Source: Photobacterium marinum (GTDB lineage: Bacteria > Pseudomonadota > Gammaproteobacteria > Enterobacterales > Vibrionaceae). From it: DNA of 64,000 bases. The stretch spans positions 124,001-188,000 of the forward strand of contig NZ_AMZO01000016.1 of assembly GCF_000331515.1 (NCBI RefSeq), read 5' to 3'. Of the stretch, positions 43,530 through 51,913 are shown one piece after another (position 1 is the stretch's first letter; every line of letters begins with the position of its first letter). The notes beneath the pieces were generated by a model that was given only the letters and a program-made list of their open reading frames with translations, was not told the origin of the DNA and ran no database searches. A program made the position numbers and the translations under genes.

Positions 43530-43637
43530 TTAATTACCGAAAATCATCACATACAAAGCCATACCGCCTCCGGTTATAAACATCAGCATGGCAATAATGG
43601 CTGCGGCCTTATTCAAAATTGAAAATAGCTTATCCAT
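43530..43637 (-). CDS. Small membrane protein, 35 residues
   Basis: A short gene encoding 35 residues: a charged start (MDKLFSILNK), one hydrophobic helix (AAAIIAMLMFITGGGMALYV) and the end MIFGN. ACGAGGA lies about nine bases before the ATG, and an intrinsic terminator follows the stop codon (43466-43504), so it looks like a complete single-gene unit. The size and layout recall small one-helix inner-membrane proteins common in vibrios; no firm family name can be given. Confidence 0.65.
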   Translation of the reverse strand: MDKLFSILNKAAAIIAMLMFITGGGMALYVMIFGN

Positions 43638-43723
43638 ATCATATTCCTCGTTATCAAGGGGCAAGATGCCACAACCTGATCAGGATATCGAGTTTTACAA
43701 GAGACTTGTTAGGGCGTTTCTAA

Positions 43724-44248
43724 TCAAATCAGACTCATCATTCTGGCTTTAAAGAATGTCGCGATGGTTTTTGCATCCTGAATCTGGTTTGTTGCCACTT
43801 TTTCTTCAAACTCGGCAATAGTCAAAGAGGTAACTTCGATGACCTCATCATCATCCAGCTCGCCGACACAATCAGACAGTCCTTGAGCAAGATACAAGTA
43901 CTGAACTTCATCACAAAAGCCTGGAACCGGAAGAAGTTCACCAAGTGATTGCCAGTCAGATGCTTGAAGCTGTACTTCTTCAGCGAGCTCTCGCTTTGCA
44001 CATTCCAGGATGTTCTCCTGATCTTCAAGAGTGCCTGCCGGAAATTCCAGAATCCATTTTTGAATTGCCGGACGGTATTGGTTAACCATCACCAGTTTGC
44101 CGTCATTTGTTATCGGCAAAATGATAACGGCACCAGGATGTTTGACTGTGGTAAATTCGACTTCACGTCCGTCAGGCAGGGTATGTTCAGCCTGTTCAAC
44201 AGAAAAGCATTTCCACTGACATAGGGTTTTATTGTTCTTTGTATTCAT
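43724..44248 (-). CDS. Nudix hydrolase, ADP-ribose pyrophosphatase-like
   Basis: A cytoplasmic Nudix hydrolase of 174 residues. The Nudix box is visible: FPAGTLEDQENILECAKREL followed directly by AEEVQL, with the metal-binding RE-x2-EE glutamates. The sequence before it (NQYRPAIQKWILEFPAG) is typical of ADP-ribose pyrophosphatases of the NudF/YffH type, which hydrolyse ADP-ribose or other ADP-sugars. No strong ribosome binding site precedes the ATG. It is a separate unit: a terminator of the GGDEF gene lies upstream (44279-44313). Confidence 0.88.
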   Translation of the reverse strand: MNTKNNKTLCQWKCFSVEQAEHTLPDGREVEFTTVKHPGAVIILPITNDGKLVMVNQYRPAIQKWILEFPAGTLEDQENILECAKRELAEEVQLQASDWQSLGELLPVPGFCDEVQYLYLAQGLSDCVGELDDDEVIEVTSLTIAEFEEKVATNQIQDAKTIATFFKARMMSLI

Positions 44249-44278
44249 AGTGGTTTTATAAAAATCAGCGAATAGAAA

Positions 44279-44313
44279 AGGCCAGGTGAGTGTAACACAG
44301 ACTCATCTGGCCT
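44279..44313 (-). terminator. Terminator of the GGDEF-protein gene
   Basis: AGGCCAGGTGAGT (44279-44291) and ACTCATCTGGCCT (44301-44313) form a 13-bp stem with one G-T pair. On the minus strand TTTTCT follows. Confidence 0.8.
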
Positions 44314-44332
44314 ATTTTAGGGAATTCGGTTT

Positions 44333-45385
44333 TTACTGGCTTACGACAACCTGGTTTCGCCCCCAGTTTTTGGCTCTTTGCAGTGCACTGTCTGCTTTTG
44401 AATAATCAATGCTGAATTCCTGATATTCGACAGGTGTTAAGCCAATGCTGATGGTAACAGTAACAGTTTGTCCGTTTTCCAATTCCAGTGAGCAGCTGGC
44501 GATATCGTCTTTTAGTCGGGTTGCCATTTCTTCAGCCTGGGTGATAGATGTGTTCGGCAGAAGCAGGCAAAATTCTTCACTGCTTAGACGGGCGATATGA
44601 TCTGTTTGACGAATTTTATCTCGCATCAGATTGGACACCATCATCAGGACCTTATCACCGGCCTGCAGGCCGTAGCGATCATTGATGTTTTTCAGATTGT
44701 CGATATCCAGCAACAGCATTGAAAAATCGCGCAAGTAACGTTGGCAGCGAGCAGCTTCATTTTGATAGATATTCTCAATACCATGACGATTTTTAAGTCC
44801 GGTTAAAAAATCAGTGGTCGCTGTTTTGCGCACTTTTGATATTGCCTCATTGCGATGACGGGCCAGTAAGTGTGCCATGATGAAAATCATGGTGTAAGAA
44901 CTGATATTTTGCAGCACTTCAGTCAACTGCTGCTCCTTACTTGATATCTCTCCGATGCTCAGAAAAATGTAGATAAGACCAAAAGCCAGACTGTATGACA
45001 GGGCATGTTTATATCTGAGAGAAAAGAAACAAAGCAGTGGAATAGTAAGAGCAATGGTATTGCTGACCATATGGGTATTGTCACTGTAAAATCCATAGCA
45101 ACACACTGCGGTTGAGAAGCCAATAAAAATCCAGATTAAAATGTATGGATTGCCATTGCGCAGATTCATAAGTGATAGCAGGTAGGAGAGTACTGCACCG
45201 GTTAAAGCCGCGATGGTGAAAACGGAGGAAACATCCGCAACATAATAGGTAAAAGCGCAAAGTAAACAAATTGCGCCAGTTACAGGAAACAATATTGCAA
45301 GTTGTTTCTTCAGTATTTGCTCACGCTTTTCATAGTATGCGTAGTTGGTTGATTTTAATTGTTCGCTTTTTATTACAGTCGTCAT
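44333..45385 (-). CDS. Membrane protein with degenerate GGDEF domain (SSEEF)
   Basis: A protein of 350 residues: six hydrophobic segments in residues 30-175, then a GGDEF-type domain (about 185-350). The domain start is normal (TDFLTGLKNRHG) and the metal/substrate region LDIDNLKNINDRYG with QAGDKVL is kept. The signature, however, reads SSEEF (268-272) instead of GG(D/E)EF; the bases encoding it (CTAAGCAGTGAAGAATTT) are clear. The inhibitory I-site RxxD is intact (RQTD 259-262), five residues before it. The two glycines bind the GTP phosphate loop in active diguanylate cyclases, so synthesis of c-di-GMP is doubtful, whereas binding through the I-site may remain. The membrane part does not match a named MASE domain by eye. 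Confidence 0.88.
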   Translation of the reverse strand: MTTVIKSEQLKSTNYAYYEKREQILKKQLAILFPVTGAICLLCAFTYYVADVSSVFTIAALTGAVLSYLLSLMNLRNGNPYILIWIFIGFSTAVCCYGFYSDNTHMVSNTIALTIPLLCFFSLRYKHALSYSLAFGLIYIFLSIGEISSKEQQLTEVLQNISSYTMIFIMAHLLARHRNEAISKVRKTATTDFLTGLKNRHGIENIYQNEAARCQRYLRDFSMLLLDIDNLKNINDRYGLQAGDKVLMMVSNLMRDKIRQTDHIARLSSEEFCLLLPNTSITQAEEMATRLKDDIASCSLELENGQTVTVTISIGLTPVEYQEFSIDYSKADSALQRAKNWGRNQVVVSQ

Positions 45386-45510
45386 AGCCAGACTTCACAT
45401 CCTTGTAGAAACTTAGCCATATTGCGCAACGTGATGCACTACACAGCTAGGATAATTCGTCTGGCTATATCTGTCTAATTTTTTCTGTAAATTATGAAAC
45501 TGATTGGTTA

Positions 45511-46440
45511 CTAAATGAATGAACTTAACAATTTAGTTACGAGTTCAGGTTGCTCATTGGTTACACCATGACCGGTTTCAGGTATCACAACTAATGCTGT
45601 ATTTAGATATTTGCTCAGTCTTAAACCATTTTGAAGCGGAAAAATCTGATCACTGTCGCCCCAAACTAGCATGCTGGGCGGGAGTTCATTGACAGGGTAA
45701 TTATTTATTCGAGTTCGGTCATTAATCAGGCTAGTGATTAGCTGTTGTTTTTCTTCTCGCCACGGTTCGAAATAGCTCTGGTAGATTTGGTCAGCAATGA
45801 AGTCCGGCATTTGCTTTTTCTTATAGAAGACGTGGTTAAATAATCGTCTTACTTCATCACTGTTTTGAGGAACGAATAGCTGTTCCGGTTTATCAACTTC
45901 GGCTCTTTCACATAGCAGCCCTACATCTTGATCGTTAAACAAGGGACCGGGACTGGCAATGATGACTGACTTTTCGATTCGCTCTGGCGTCGTCATCATG
46001 TTGTAAGTTACAAACCCACCGTATGAAATACCGGCAACACTGACTTTATTAATATTTAGTGAATCCAGAATCTGCCAGACTGCGTCGGTTTGAGTTTCCA
46101 GGTTCGGCGCTCCTTTACTGTAAGAATCTCCGAACCAGGCCAGATCGGGCGCTATGACCATGTAATCTTTGTTCAGGCTGAGCATTTCATTCTTCCAGGT
46201 CGAAATTGCAGTGCCGCCAAAACCGTGAAGTAAGAGTAGAGGTTTGCCGTTGCCACCAACCCAGAATTTCATTACTCCGCCATCCTCTAGGGGGAGAAAA
46301 TGCTCGGTGTAACCTGCTTCTTGAAGGGCGTTTTTGTCTTGCTCTGCTTTCCAGCCAACCAGTTCACACCCGGTTAAAGTAATAAAGAAGAACAGCAGGA
46401 TTATCCTGCGATAGAGTTTAGAGATGGTTTCAGCGTTCAT
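45511..46440 (-). CDS. Alpha/beta hydrolase lipoprotein
   Basis: An envelope-anchored alpha/beta-hydrolase of 309 residues. The N-terminus is a lipoprotein signal with lipobox LTGC (Cys25). The fold motifs follow: LLLLHGFGGTA (oxyanion region), nucleophile elbow GISYGGFVT (Ser), acid in LVWGDSDQIFP (Asp) and catalytic His in IPETGHGV near the end. Substrates may be esters or lipids; none can be named. GGAA lies seven bases before the ATG. It is a single gene, divergent from galE with 248 bases between them. Confidence 0.87.
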   Translation of the reverse strand: MNAETISKLYRRIILLFFFITLTGCELVGWKAEQDKNALQEAGYTEHFLPLEDGGVMKFWVGGNGKPLLLLHGFGGTAISTWKNEMLSLNKDYMVIAPDLAWFGDSYSKGAPNLETQTDAVWQILDSLNINKVSVAGISYGGFVTYNMMTTPERIEKSVIIASPGPLFNDQDVGLLCERAEVDKPEQLFVPQNSDEVRRLFNHVFYKKKQMPDFIADQIYQSYFEPWREEKQQLITSLINDRTRINNYPVNELPPSMLVWGDSDQIFPLQNGLRLSKYLNTALVVIPETGHGVTNEQPELVTKLLSSFI

Positions 46441-46557
46441 GATTCAATTCCGTTTTGTAAAAGGTACATTAATTGTACAGTGTTCTATTTCATTTGTCGT
46501 GTAATAACTATTGATTACATAATTGATGATGAATTGTACTAGCAGTCAGCGTTTCAG

Positions 46558-46585
46558 TTGCTTATGCCATTTTTTGCGGCATAAT
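46558..46585 (+). promoter_or_regulatory. Possible galE promoter
   Basis: TTGCTT (46558-46563) and CATAAT (46580-46585) are 16 bases apart, about 100 bases upstream of galE. A small ATGCC/GGCAT hairpin lies in the spacer. The call is by consensus only. Confidence 0.3.
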
Positions 46586-46688
46586 CTGCTCAATTCAGTG
46601 AATATATGATTCTAGCTCTGGTACAATTATATTCAATTGATTGGGCATTGTTGTCCGGCAGAGTTTTCAAAATTACAGGGAGACACCC

Positions 46689-47705
46689 ATGCGTGTTTTG
46701 GTAACAGGTGGAATGGGCTACATCGGCAGCCATACCTGTGTTCAGATGATTGAAGCGGGTATGACTCCAATCATCGTAGATAACTTATACAACAGTAAGA
46801 AAACTGTTCTGGCTCGAATTGAAAAACTGACCGGTGTTTCTCCGGCCTTTTATGAAGGTGATATTCGCGACCGCGCTTTTCTGGATAAAGTTCTGGCTGA
46901 GAATGATGTTGAAGCTGTAATTCATTTTGCCGGCCTGAAAGCTGTAGGTGAATCAGTACAAAAGCCGCTGGAATACTATGATAACAATGTTCACGGTACT
47001 CTGGTTCTGGTAGAAGCGATGCGTGCGGCTGGTGTGAACAGCCTGATTTTCAGTTCTTCTGCTACGGTTTATGGCGATCCGGCCTCTGTGCCTATCACTG
47101 AAGACTTTCCTACCAGTGCGACTAACCCGTATGGCCGTAGTAAGTTGATGGTTGAAGAGTGTCTGACCGACATTCAGAAAGCATATCCTGAAATGAGCAT
47201 TACTTTGCTTCGCTACTTTAACCCGGTTGGTTCTCACCAGTCAGGTGAAATGGGTGAAGATCCACAAGGTATCCCAAATAACCTGATGCCGTTCATTTCT
47301 CAGGTTGCAGTAGGGCGTCGTGAGTATTTATCTGTATTCGGTAATGATTACCCGACAGTTGATGGTACAGGTGTACGTGATTATATCCACGTGCTTGATT
47401 TAGCAGACGGTCACTTGGCTGCACTGAATCATAAGGGTAAAGAAGCCGGTCTTCATATTTACAATCTGGGTACAGGTAACGGTTTTAGCGTGCTGCAGAT
47501 GGTAGAAGCCTTCTCTAAATCTTCCGGTGTTGAAGTGGCTTATCAGATTGCGCCCCGTCGCCCGGGGGATATTGCTGAGTGCTGGGCAGATCCAGGCAAA
47601 GCAAAATGTGAGCTTCACTGGGAAGCAACCCGCACGATTGATGATATGACGACAGATACCTGGCGTTGGCAGTCAAACAACCCCAATGGTTATCCTGACG
47701 CTTAA
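46689..47705 (+). CDS. galE: UDP-glucose 4-epimerase
   Basis: An NAD-dependent epimerase (338 residues, as E. coli GalE) that interconverts UDP-glucose and UDP-galactose for galactose use and for surface polysaccharides. Rossmann motif VTGGMGYIGSHT, catalytic Ser/Thr region SLIFSSSATVYG, Tyr and Lys in NPYGRSKLMVE and the substrate motif RYFNPVGSHQSGEMGED are all present. The open frame begins at 46641, but ATG 46689 has AGGGAGA upstream and gives MRVLVTGGMGYIG, the standard start. It is not next to galKTM, so it is probably used for polysaccharide precursors. A strong terminator follows. Confidence 0.97.
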   Translation: MRVLVTGGMGYIGSHTCVQMIEAGMTPIIVDNLYNSKKTVLARIEKLTGVSPAFYEGDIRDRAFLDKVLAENDVEAVIHFAGLKAVGESVQKPLEYYDNNVHGTLVLVEAMRAAGVNSLIFSSSATVYGDPASVPITEDFPTSATNPYGRSKLMVEECLTDIQKAYPEMSITLLRYFNPVGSHQSGEMGEDPQGIPNNLMPFISQVAVGRREYLSVFGNDYPTVDGTGVRDYIHVLDLADGHLAALNHKGKEAGLHIYNLGTGNGFSVLQMVEAFSKSSGVEVAYQIAPRRPGDIAECWADPGKAKCELHWEATRTIDDMTTDTWRWQSNNPNGYPDA

Positions 47706-47721
47706 TGCCAGAACTTCTTAC

Positions 47722-47749
47722 AAAAGGTCACTCATGGGTGACCTTTTTC
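47722..47749 (+). terminator. Terminator of galE
   Basis: AAAAGGTCAC pairs with GTGACCTTTT (10 bp, 6-base loop), followed by TCTTTT. Confidence 0.9.
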
Positions 47750-47844
47750 TTTTGAATGCTCTTGGCAGTTTAGTTCCAGAAAGCCGAATCAAGTATAAAG
47801 CGCCTGTGATTCATTATCAGCAGTTAAGGGTAAGCAAGGTACGA

Positions 47845-47861
47845 CGACTTTGGTGAAAAGG
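47845..47861 (+). repeat. 17-bp direct repeat, copy 1
   Basis: CGACTTTGGTGAAAAGG, identical to 48561-48577. Both copies are preceded by GTAC and two variable bases and followed by a T-rich variant. They flank the small leftward gene at 47906-48268. Confidence 0.6.
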
Positions 47862-47905
47862 CGTTAAGCCTCGAAATCGATTAAAACAGACCATGTGGGG
47901 TATGC

Positions 47906-48268
47906 TTATTCAGCTAAATCATGCTCTTTTAACCACTCAGCCCATGATGACGTGATTTTAAGCTTTCTTGAGTAATACAAAACTTCCAAACTCAAACCTA
48001 AACCTGAGAGAAAGCCAAAAAGTAACGACATATACAAATTGTTGATACTCGGTTCTTGTGAGCGCCATACGATTAACCACATAAAACCGCCCCAGAACAC
48101 TGTTCCCAAGAACAACTCCTTAAAAAATAGTTTCAATGGTGATTCAAATAAGCAAGGTTTACCGTTCGATTTTAAAAGCCAGTGCCATAGAAAAGGATAA
48201 GGTTTCACTACCGTTCTACTCGCACCTTTTTGACGCAAATATACTTCTATAAACTCTTTGTTATGCAT
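47906..48268 (-). CDS. Small membrane protein, possibly DUF6404-like
   Basis: A protein of 120 residues with two hydrophobic helices (LFLGTVFWGGFMWLIVW and SLLFGFLSGLGLSLEVL) and a cytoplasmic C-terminal helix KITSSWAEWLKEHDL. The FWGGFMW and KL-x4-SW patterns recall small vibrio membrane proteins annotated as DUF6404, a tentative match from memory. The ribosome binding site before ATG 48268 is poor. The gene lies between two copies of a 17-bp direct repeat, so it may have been inserted. Confidence 0.6.
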   Translation of the reverse strand: MHNKEFIEVYLRQKGASRTVVKPYPFLWHWLLKSNGKPCLFESPLKLFFKELFLGTVFWGGFMWLIVWRSQEPSINNLYMSLLFGFLSGLGLSLEVLYYSRKLKITSSWAEWLKEHDLAE

Positions 48269-48707
48269 TGTTGATCATATTTGATTTGATAATAACCAAG
48301 ATAACCACATTCGATTTGCACCAAATGTGATATACGGCGCACACATTCATCTGGTAGATGGAAAATAAGATTTCGAGAGCCGTAAAGTATACCACCTCAG
48401 AATTGATTTCCCTTAAGCACCAAAGTTAAAAGATATCCAAAATTAATTTAAGGGGAGTCGGGAGGAAAGTTCGAGGTTTATAAACTCCGGTTGATCTCAA
48501 GCAAAAATCGCAAAGACTATTTAATTTCATTCAGAGTAATTACATGCGAATAATGTACATCGACTTTGGTGAAAAGGATTTAAAACGTTATGGAAGTGGG
48601 TTGTAGTGTTGTCCCCATTATTTCAGTTCGGTAAATCTGTCTTTTCCTATTCCATTTTAATTCAAAGTATTGATTAATTGATTGGCTAACCTAAAAAAGG
48701 ATGTTTA
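48269..48707. other. AT-rich intergenic region with direct-repeat copy 2
   Basis: About 440 bases without a supported gene. It contains CACATT/AATGTG inverted repeats near 48314-48332 and the second copy of the 17-bp repeat (48561-48577). No RNA gene is recognised. Confidence 0.35.
48561..48577 (+). repeat. 17-bp direct repeat, copy 2
   Basis: CGACTTTGGTGAAAAGG, identical to 47845-47861, 716 bases apart in the same orientation. Confidence 0.6.
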
Positions 48708-49540
48708 ATGAAAAAAACTGAAAAATGCACTTGTCTTATCTAGCCTTGTTATTCTAACAGGTTGCTCTTCTAAACTGCTCTATGAAGAATGTGGCTAGTA
48801 GTGCTGTTGAATTTAAGGAGTATCAGCTTAAACAAGATAAAGGTTATAGTGATTCACTGGAACGGATGTACCTTATTCGCAAGGCTAAGCCAGTCAAAGA
48901 AAATAACCTTGATACTTTCTATATTGGCAAAAACTACCATGCTGTTGATGATCAATCCCTCGCGGTAGCTGCTGCCGGAAGCATTAATGTTTTTCAGTTG
49001 GCTACCCACTCAATCTTAAATAGCATTAATAATGAGTACATGAATGCTGGATTCAACACGAAAGTATATTCAGACAAAGAAGTGGCTTATATTCACACAT
49101 ATGATACAACGTTTGTGGTTCCTTATGACTCAAATAAATTAGTACCTTATTGCTCTACACCTGATGGCTATAAATCTATTCAAGAAAATGGCAGTCTTAA
49201 GAATTAGAATATTGGTTGCTTCTCCATACTACACGATAATCCTACCATGTATAAAAACAACACAAATGATACCAGGTTTCCATTAGGTGATTTTGTAGAA
49301 GTTCACTCGACGTTGCCAGCTATTTTTCCTATCGAGAATCTAACATCAGATTCCAAGTATGATTGGGTTTACCTGCCTAGTTTCACTTTCTTTACTGGTA
49401 AGTGGATAAAAAACTTTGAGGGATTCACAGAAGAAACCTTAATCAATGAGTATAATAAAGGGCGTTTCTCACTTAATCCTAATATCAGAATGTTAAGATC
49501 TGGTGAAGTTTACTACTTTAATAAAAACGCTGAGAATTAG
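48708..49540 (+). pseudogene. Decayed lipoprotein gene with two frameshifts and an amber stop
   Basis: AAGGA precedes ATG 48708. If one A is removed from the following run of seven, the frame reads MKKLKNALVLSSLVILTGCS, a textbook lipoprotein signal with lipobox LTGC. A second shift near 48780 is needed to enter the long frame that starts KNVASSAVEFKEYQLKQ. That frame stops at TAG 49205-49207 and then continues without another stop to 49540 (residues YKNNTNDTRFPLGDFVEV, WVYLPSFTFFTGKW and so on). One ancestral gene of about 270 codons therefore carries at least three lesions. Local automatic calls would give two separate small genes (48782-49207 and 49247-49540). The family is unknown. The region is AT-rich compared with galE. 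Confidence 0.7.
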
Positions 49541-49596
49541 AACTGCGTGTAAAAATAGCTCTGTTCCATCAGAATTAGTGTCGGTCGTGCTTAAAA

Positions 49597-49640
49597 GTCA
49601 CACTCGATAATTTCTTTTACCGGGCGATTTAGAGTGTGAC
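49597..49640 (-). terminator. Probable terminator of the DUF2238 gene
   Basis: GTCACACTC (49597-49605) pairs with GAGTGTGAC (49632-49640) across a 26-base loop. On the minus strand TTTT follows. It lies just after the stop of the leftward membrane-protein gene. Confidence 0.55.
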
Positions 49641-49658
49641 CTACGTGTAACTCGGCCC

Positions 49659-50264
49659 TTATCTGCTGTAAGGCTTGATGATAAAGAAAAACACCAAGCT
49701 GACAACCGCGCCAAGGGTATCGGCAAGCATATCTTGTTGGGCATCCCAGATGTCACCTTGCGAACCAAGGAATTCAATCCCGGCTTCACCGCCTGCAAGA
49801 ACTGCGTACCACCATTCAATGATTTCATAACCGGCAGCAATCGCCATAATGGCACATAAACCGAACAGAGCAGCAATAAATGGTTTGCAGTGCTCTCTGC
49901 GAGTCAGGAATTCTGCAATCGGGTAGGCGTAAAATCCAATAGAAAAATGAGCAAAACGGTCAAAGTGGTTTCGGTCGGAACCAATCAGATCGCTGAACCA
50001 GTCAAACGGTACATTGGCAAATGTGTAGTGTGCGCCAATAGTGTGGAGAATGAGCCAGCATGACATAAAGACGTAGGCGCTGTTTGAGAACTGAAAGCGT
50101 TTGAAAGTCACAACCAAGGGAATAAAAATTAGAAGAATCGGAATGATTTCTGCCAGCCAGACTTCAGGGAAGCTCGGATTGATGCCAGACCAGATGATGG
50201 TTGTTGAGACGAGAGCTGTCAATATGAGCGGGATTTTTATGCTTTGAGCGGGTGTTTGCATCAT
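49659..50264 (-). CDS. DUF2238 (YjdF-like) inner-membrane protein
   Basis: A multi-pass membrane protein of 201 residues with about six helices and the conserved polar motifs of the YjdF/DUF2238 family: HTIGAHYTF in one helix, a charged loop with GSDRNHFDRFAHFSIGFYAY, then EIIEWWYAVLAGG and SQGDIWDAQQDMLADTLGAV near the end. The clustered His, Asp and Glu residues could bind a metal, but the function of the family is not known. The gene starts at ATG 50264 (or the next codon, also ATG) and diverges from the helicase gene, with 230 bases between. Confidence 0.88.
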   Translation of the reverse strand: MMQTPAQSIKIPLILTALVSTTIIWSGINPSFPEVWLAEIIPILLIFIPLVVTFKRFQFSNSAYVFMSCWLILHTIGAHYTFANVPFDWFSDLIGSDRNHFDRFAHFSIGFYAYPIAEFLTRREHCKPFIAALFGLCAIMAIAAGYEIIEWWYAVLAGGEAGIEFLGSQGDIWDAQQDMLADTLGAVVSLVFFFIIKPYSR

Positions 50265-50418
50265 TTTTCTCTTAACTGCTTGAAAGGAATTGCCGGGTTC
50301 TTATACAGCTGTTGAGCTAATCACTATCTTATTCTGTAATAACGGATAATTCATATTTAAAGTAGGTGTTAGCCTTAATAATTGTGATATAATCCGCCGC
50401 TAACAATTTTCACCCTAG

Positions 50419-50434
50419 TGTGAGTTATATCACG
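50419..50434. promoter_or_regulatory. CRP-like site upstream of the DEAD-box helicase
   Basis: TGTGAGTTATATCACG has the TGTGA-N6-TCAC core of CRP operators and is embedded in a wider imperfect palindrome (CCCTA...TAGGG). It lies about 60-75 bases before the helicase start and 155 bases before the divergent DUF2238 gene. Confidence 0.5.
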
Positions 50435-50494
50435 TAGGGTAGGACTGTAACATTTTCTCTGCCTGTGTAGCGGGCAATTTATCGGAGCATCGTT

Positions 50495-51835
50495 TTGCAT
50501 TTTAAAGATCTTGGATTAGACCAGCGCCTTATTAAGAAACTGAATCACCTGGCGTTCGATAAACCAACTGAAATTCAACAGACTGCTATTCCTGTTGCCA
50601 TTCTTGGCAAGGATTTGTTGGCCTCGTCGAAGACTGGCTCCGGTAAGACTCTTGCCTTCCTGCTTCCGGCAATGCAGCGTATGTATCGTTGTAAGCCGTT
50701 TACTCGCCGTGATCCTCGTGTACTGATTCTGACACCGACTCGTGAGCTGGCTAAGCAGGTGTTTGCTCAGCTGCGCACACTGATTGCGGGTACGCCTTAT
50801 GATGGCGCACTGGTTGTTGGTGGTGAAAACTTTAATGATCAGGTTAAAGCGTTCCGTAAAGATCCGATGTTTGTAGTAGCAACTCCTGGTCGTCTTGCTG
50901 ACCACCTAGAACATCGCAGCACACACCTTGATGGTCTTGAAATGCTGATTCTGGATGAAGCTGACCGTATGCTGGATCTGGGCTTTGAAGCACAGCTTCG
51001 TCGTATTCACGAAGCAGCAAATCACCGTCGCCGTCAGACACTGATGTTCTCGGCGACACTGGATCACACAGATGTGGCAAGTATTGCTTCAGATATGCTG
51101 AATGCGCCGAAGCGTATTTCAATTGGTCATTCAGCTGAGCAGCATACAGATATCACCCAGCGTTTTATGCTGTGTGACCACCTTGATCATAAACAGGCTC
51201 TGCTGGATAAGATTCTGGAAACCGAAGACTATGATCAGCTGATCATCTTTACAGCAACGCGTGCGGATACTGAGCGTCTGACTAAAGAGCTGAATGAGCG
51301 CAAGCTGAAGGCTGTGGCACTGAGCGGTGATCTGAACCAGACTCAGCGTAACAGCATCATGAGTCAGTTTGAGCGTGACTGTCATAAGATTCTGGTAACA
51401 ACTGATGTTGCTTCCCGCGGTCTTGATATCAGTAAGGTCTCTCACGTAATCAACTTCGACATGCCAAAACATGCAGAAGAATACGTGCACCGTGTTGGTC
51501 GTACTGGTCGTGCCGGTAACAAAGGTGATGCAATTTCATTGGTAGGTCCTAAGGACTGGAAGAGTTTTAAGAATGTTGAAGCTTTCCTGCAGCAGAAGAT
51601 TACCTTCACAACAATCGAAGGGTTGGAAGGCAAATTCAAGGGCTTAAAACCAGCGCCTAAGAAGAAGTTCCACAAGAAGCCGACTAGCAAGAAACCGACA
51701 GCGAAGAAAGCTGTACCATCTGCGAGTAAGCCTAAGAAGAAAATGGATAAGCGCTTTTACGACAATATGGCTGTGGGTGATAACGTATTTATTCCAAAGA
51801 AAAAGAAACCGGCCAATCCGACTTCTGAAGACTAA
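50495..51835 (+). CDS. DEAD-box ATP-dependent RNA helicase
   Basis: A DEAD-box RNA helicase of 446 residues. Conserved motifs in order: Q-motif (FDKPTEIQQTAIP), I (SSKTGSGKT), Ia (TPTRELAKQ), Ib (TPGR), II (DEAD in LILDEADRMLDLG), III (SAT in MFSATL), IV (LIIFTAT), V (TDVASRGLDI) and VI (HRVGRTGRAG). A basic C-terminal tail (KPTSKKPTAKKAVPSASK and so on) would bind RNA. It resembles the RhlE/SrmB group, but the exact orthologue is unclear. The start is TTG 50495 with GGAG seven bases upstream; no ATG lies near. A CRP-like site lies upstream. Confidence 0.93.
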   Translation: MHFKDLGLDQRLIKKLNHLAFDKPTEIQQTAIPVAILGKDLLASSKTGSGKTLAFLLPAMQRMYRCKPFTRRDPRVLILTPTRELAKQVFAQLRTLIAGTPYDGALVVGGENFNDQVKAFRKDPMFVVATPGRLADHLEHRSTHLDGLEMLILDEADRMLDLGFEAQLRRIHEAANHRRRQTLMFSATLDHTDVASIASDMLNAPKRISIGHSAEQHTDITQRFMLCDHLDHKQALLDKILETEDYDQLIIFTATRADTERLTKELNERKLKAVALSGDLNQTQRNSIMSQFERDCHKILVTTDVASRGLDISKVSHVINFDMPKHAEEYVHRVGRTGRAGNKGDAISLVGPKDWKSFKNVEAFLQQKITFTTIEGLEGKFKGLKPAPKKKFHKKPTSKKPTAKKAVPSASKPKKKMDKRFYDNMAVGDNVFIPKKKKPANPTSED

Positions 51836-51864
51836 TACTGCGCTATACGCTTGGTTTTAAATAG

Positions 51865-51893
51865 AAATGCCAGTCTGATGACTGGCATTTTTT
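51865..51893. terminator. Bidirectional terminator
   Basis: AAATGCCAGTC (51865-51875) and GACTGGCATTT (51880-51890) form a perfect 11-bp stem, followed by TTT on the plus strand. It sits between the convergent helicase and E2 genes. Confidence 0.85.
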
Positions 51894-51913
51894 ATGGTTG
51901 TTATTAAATGGTT

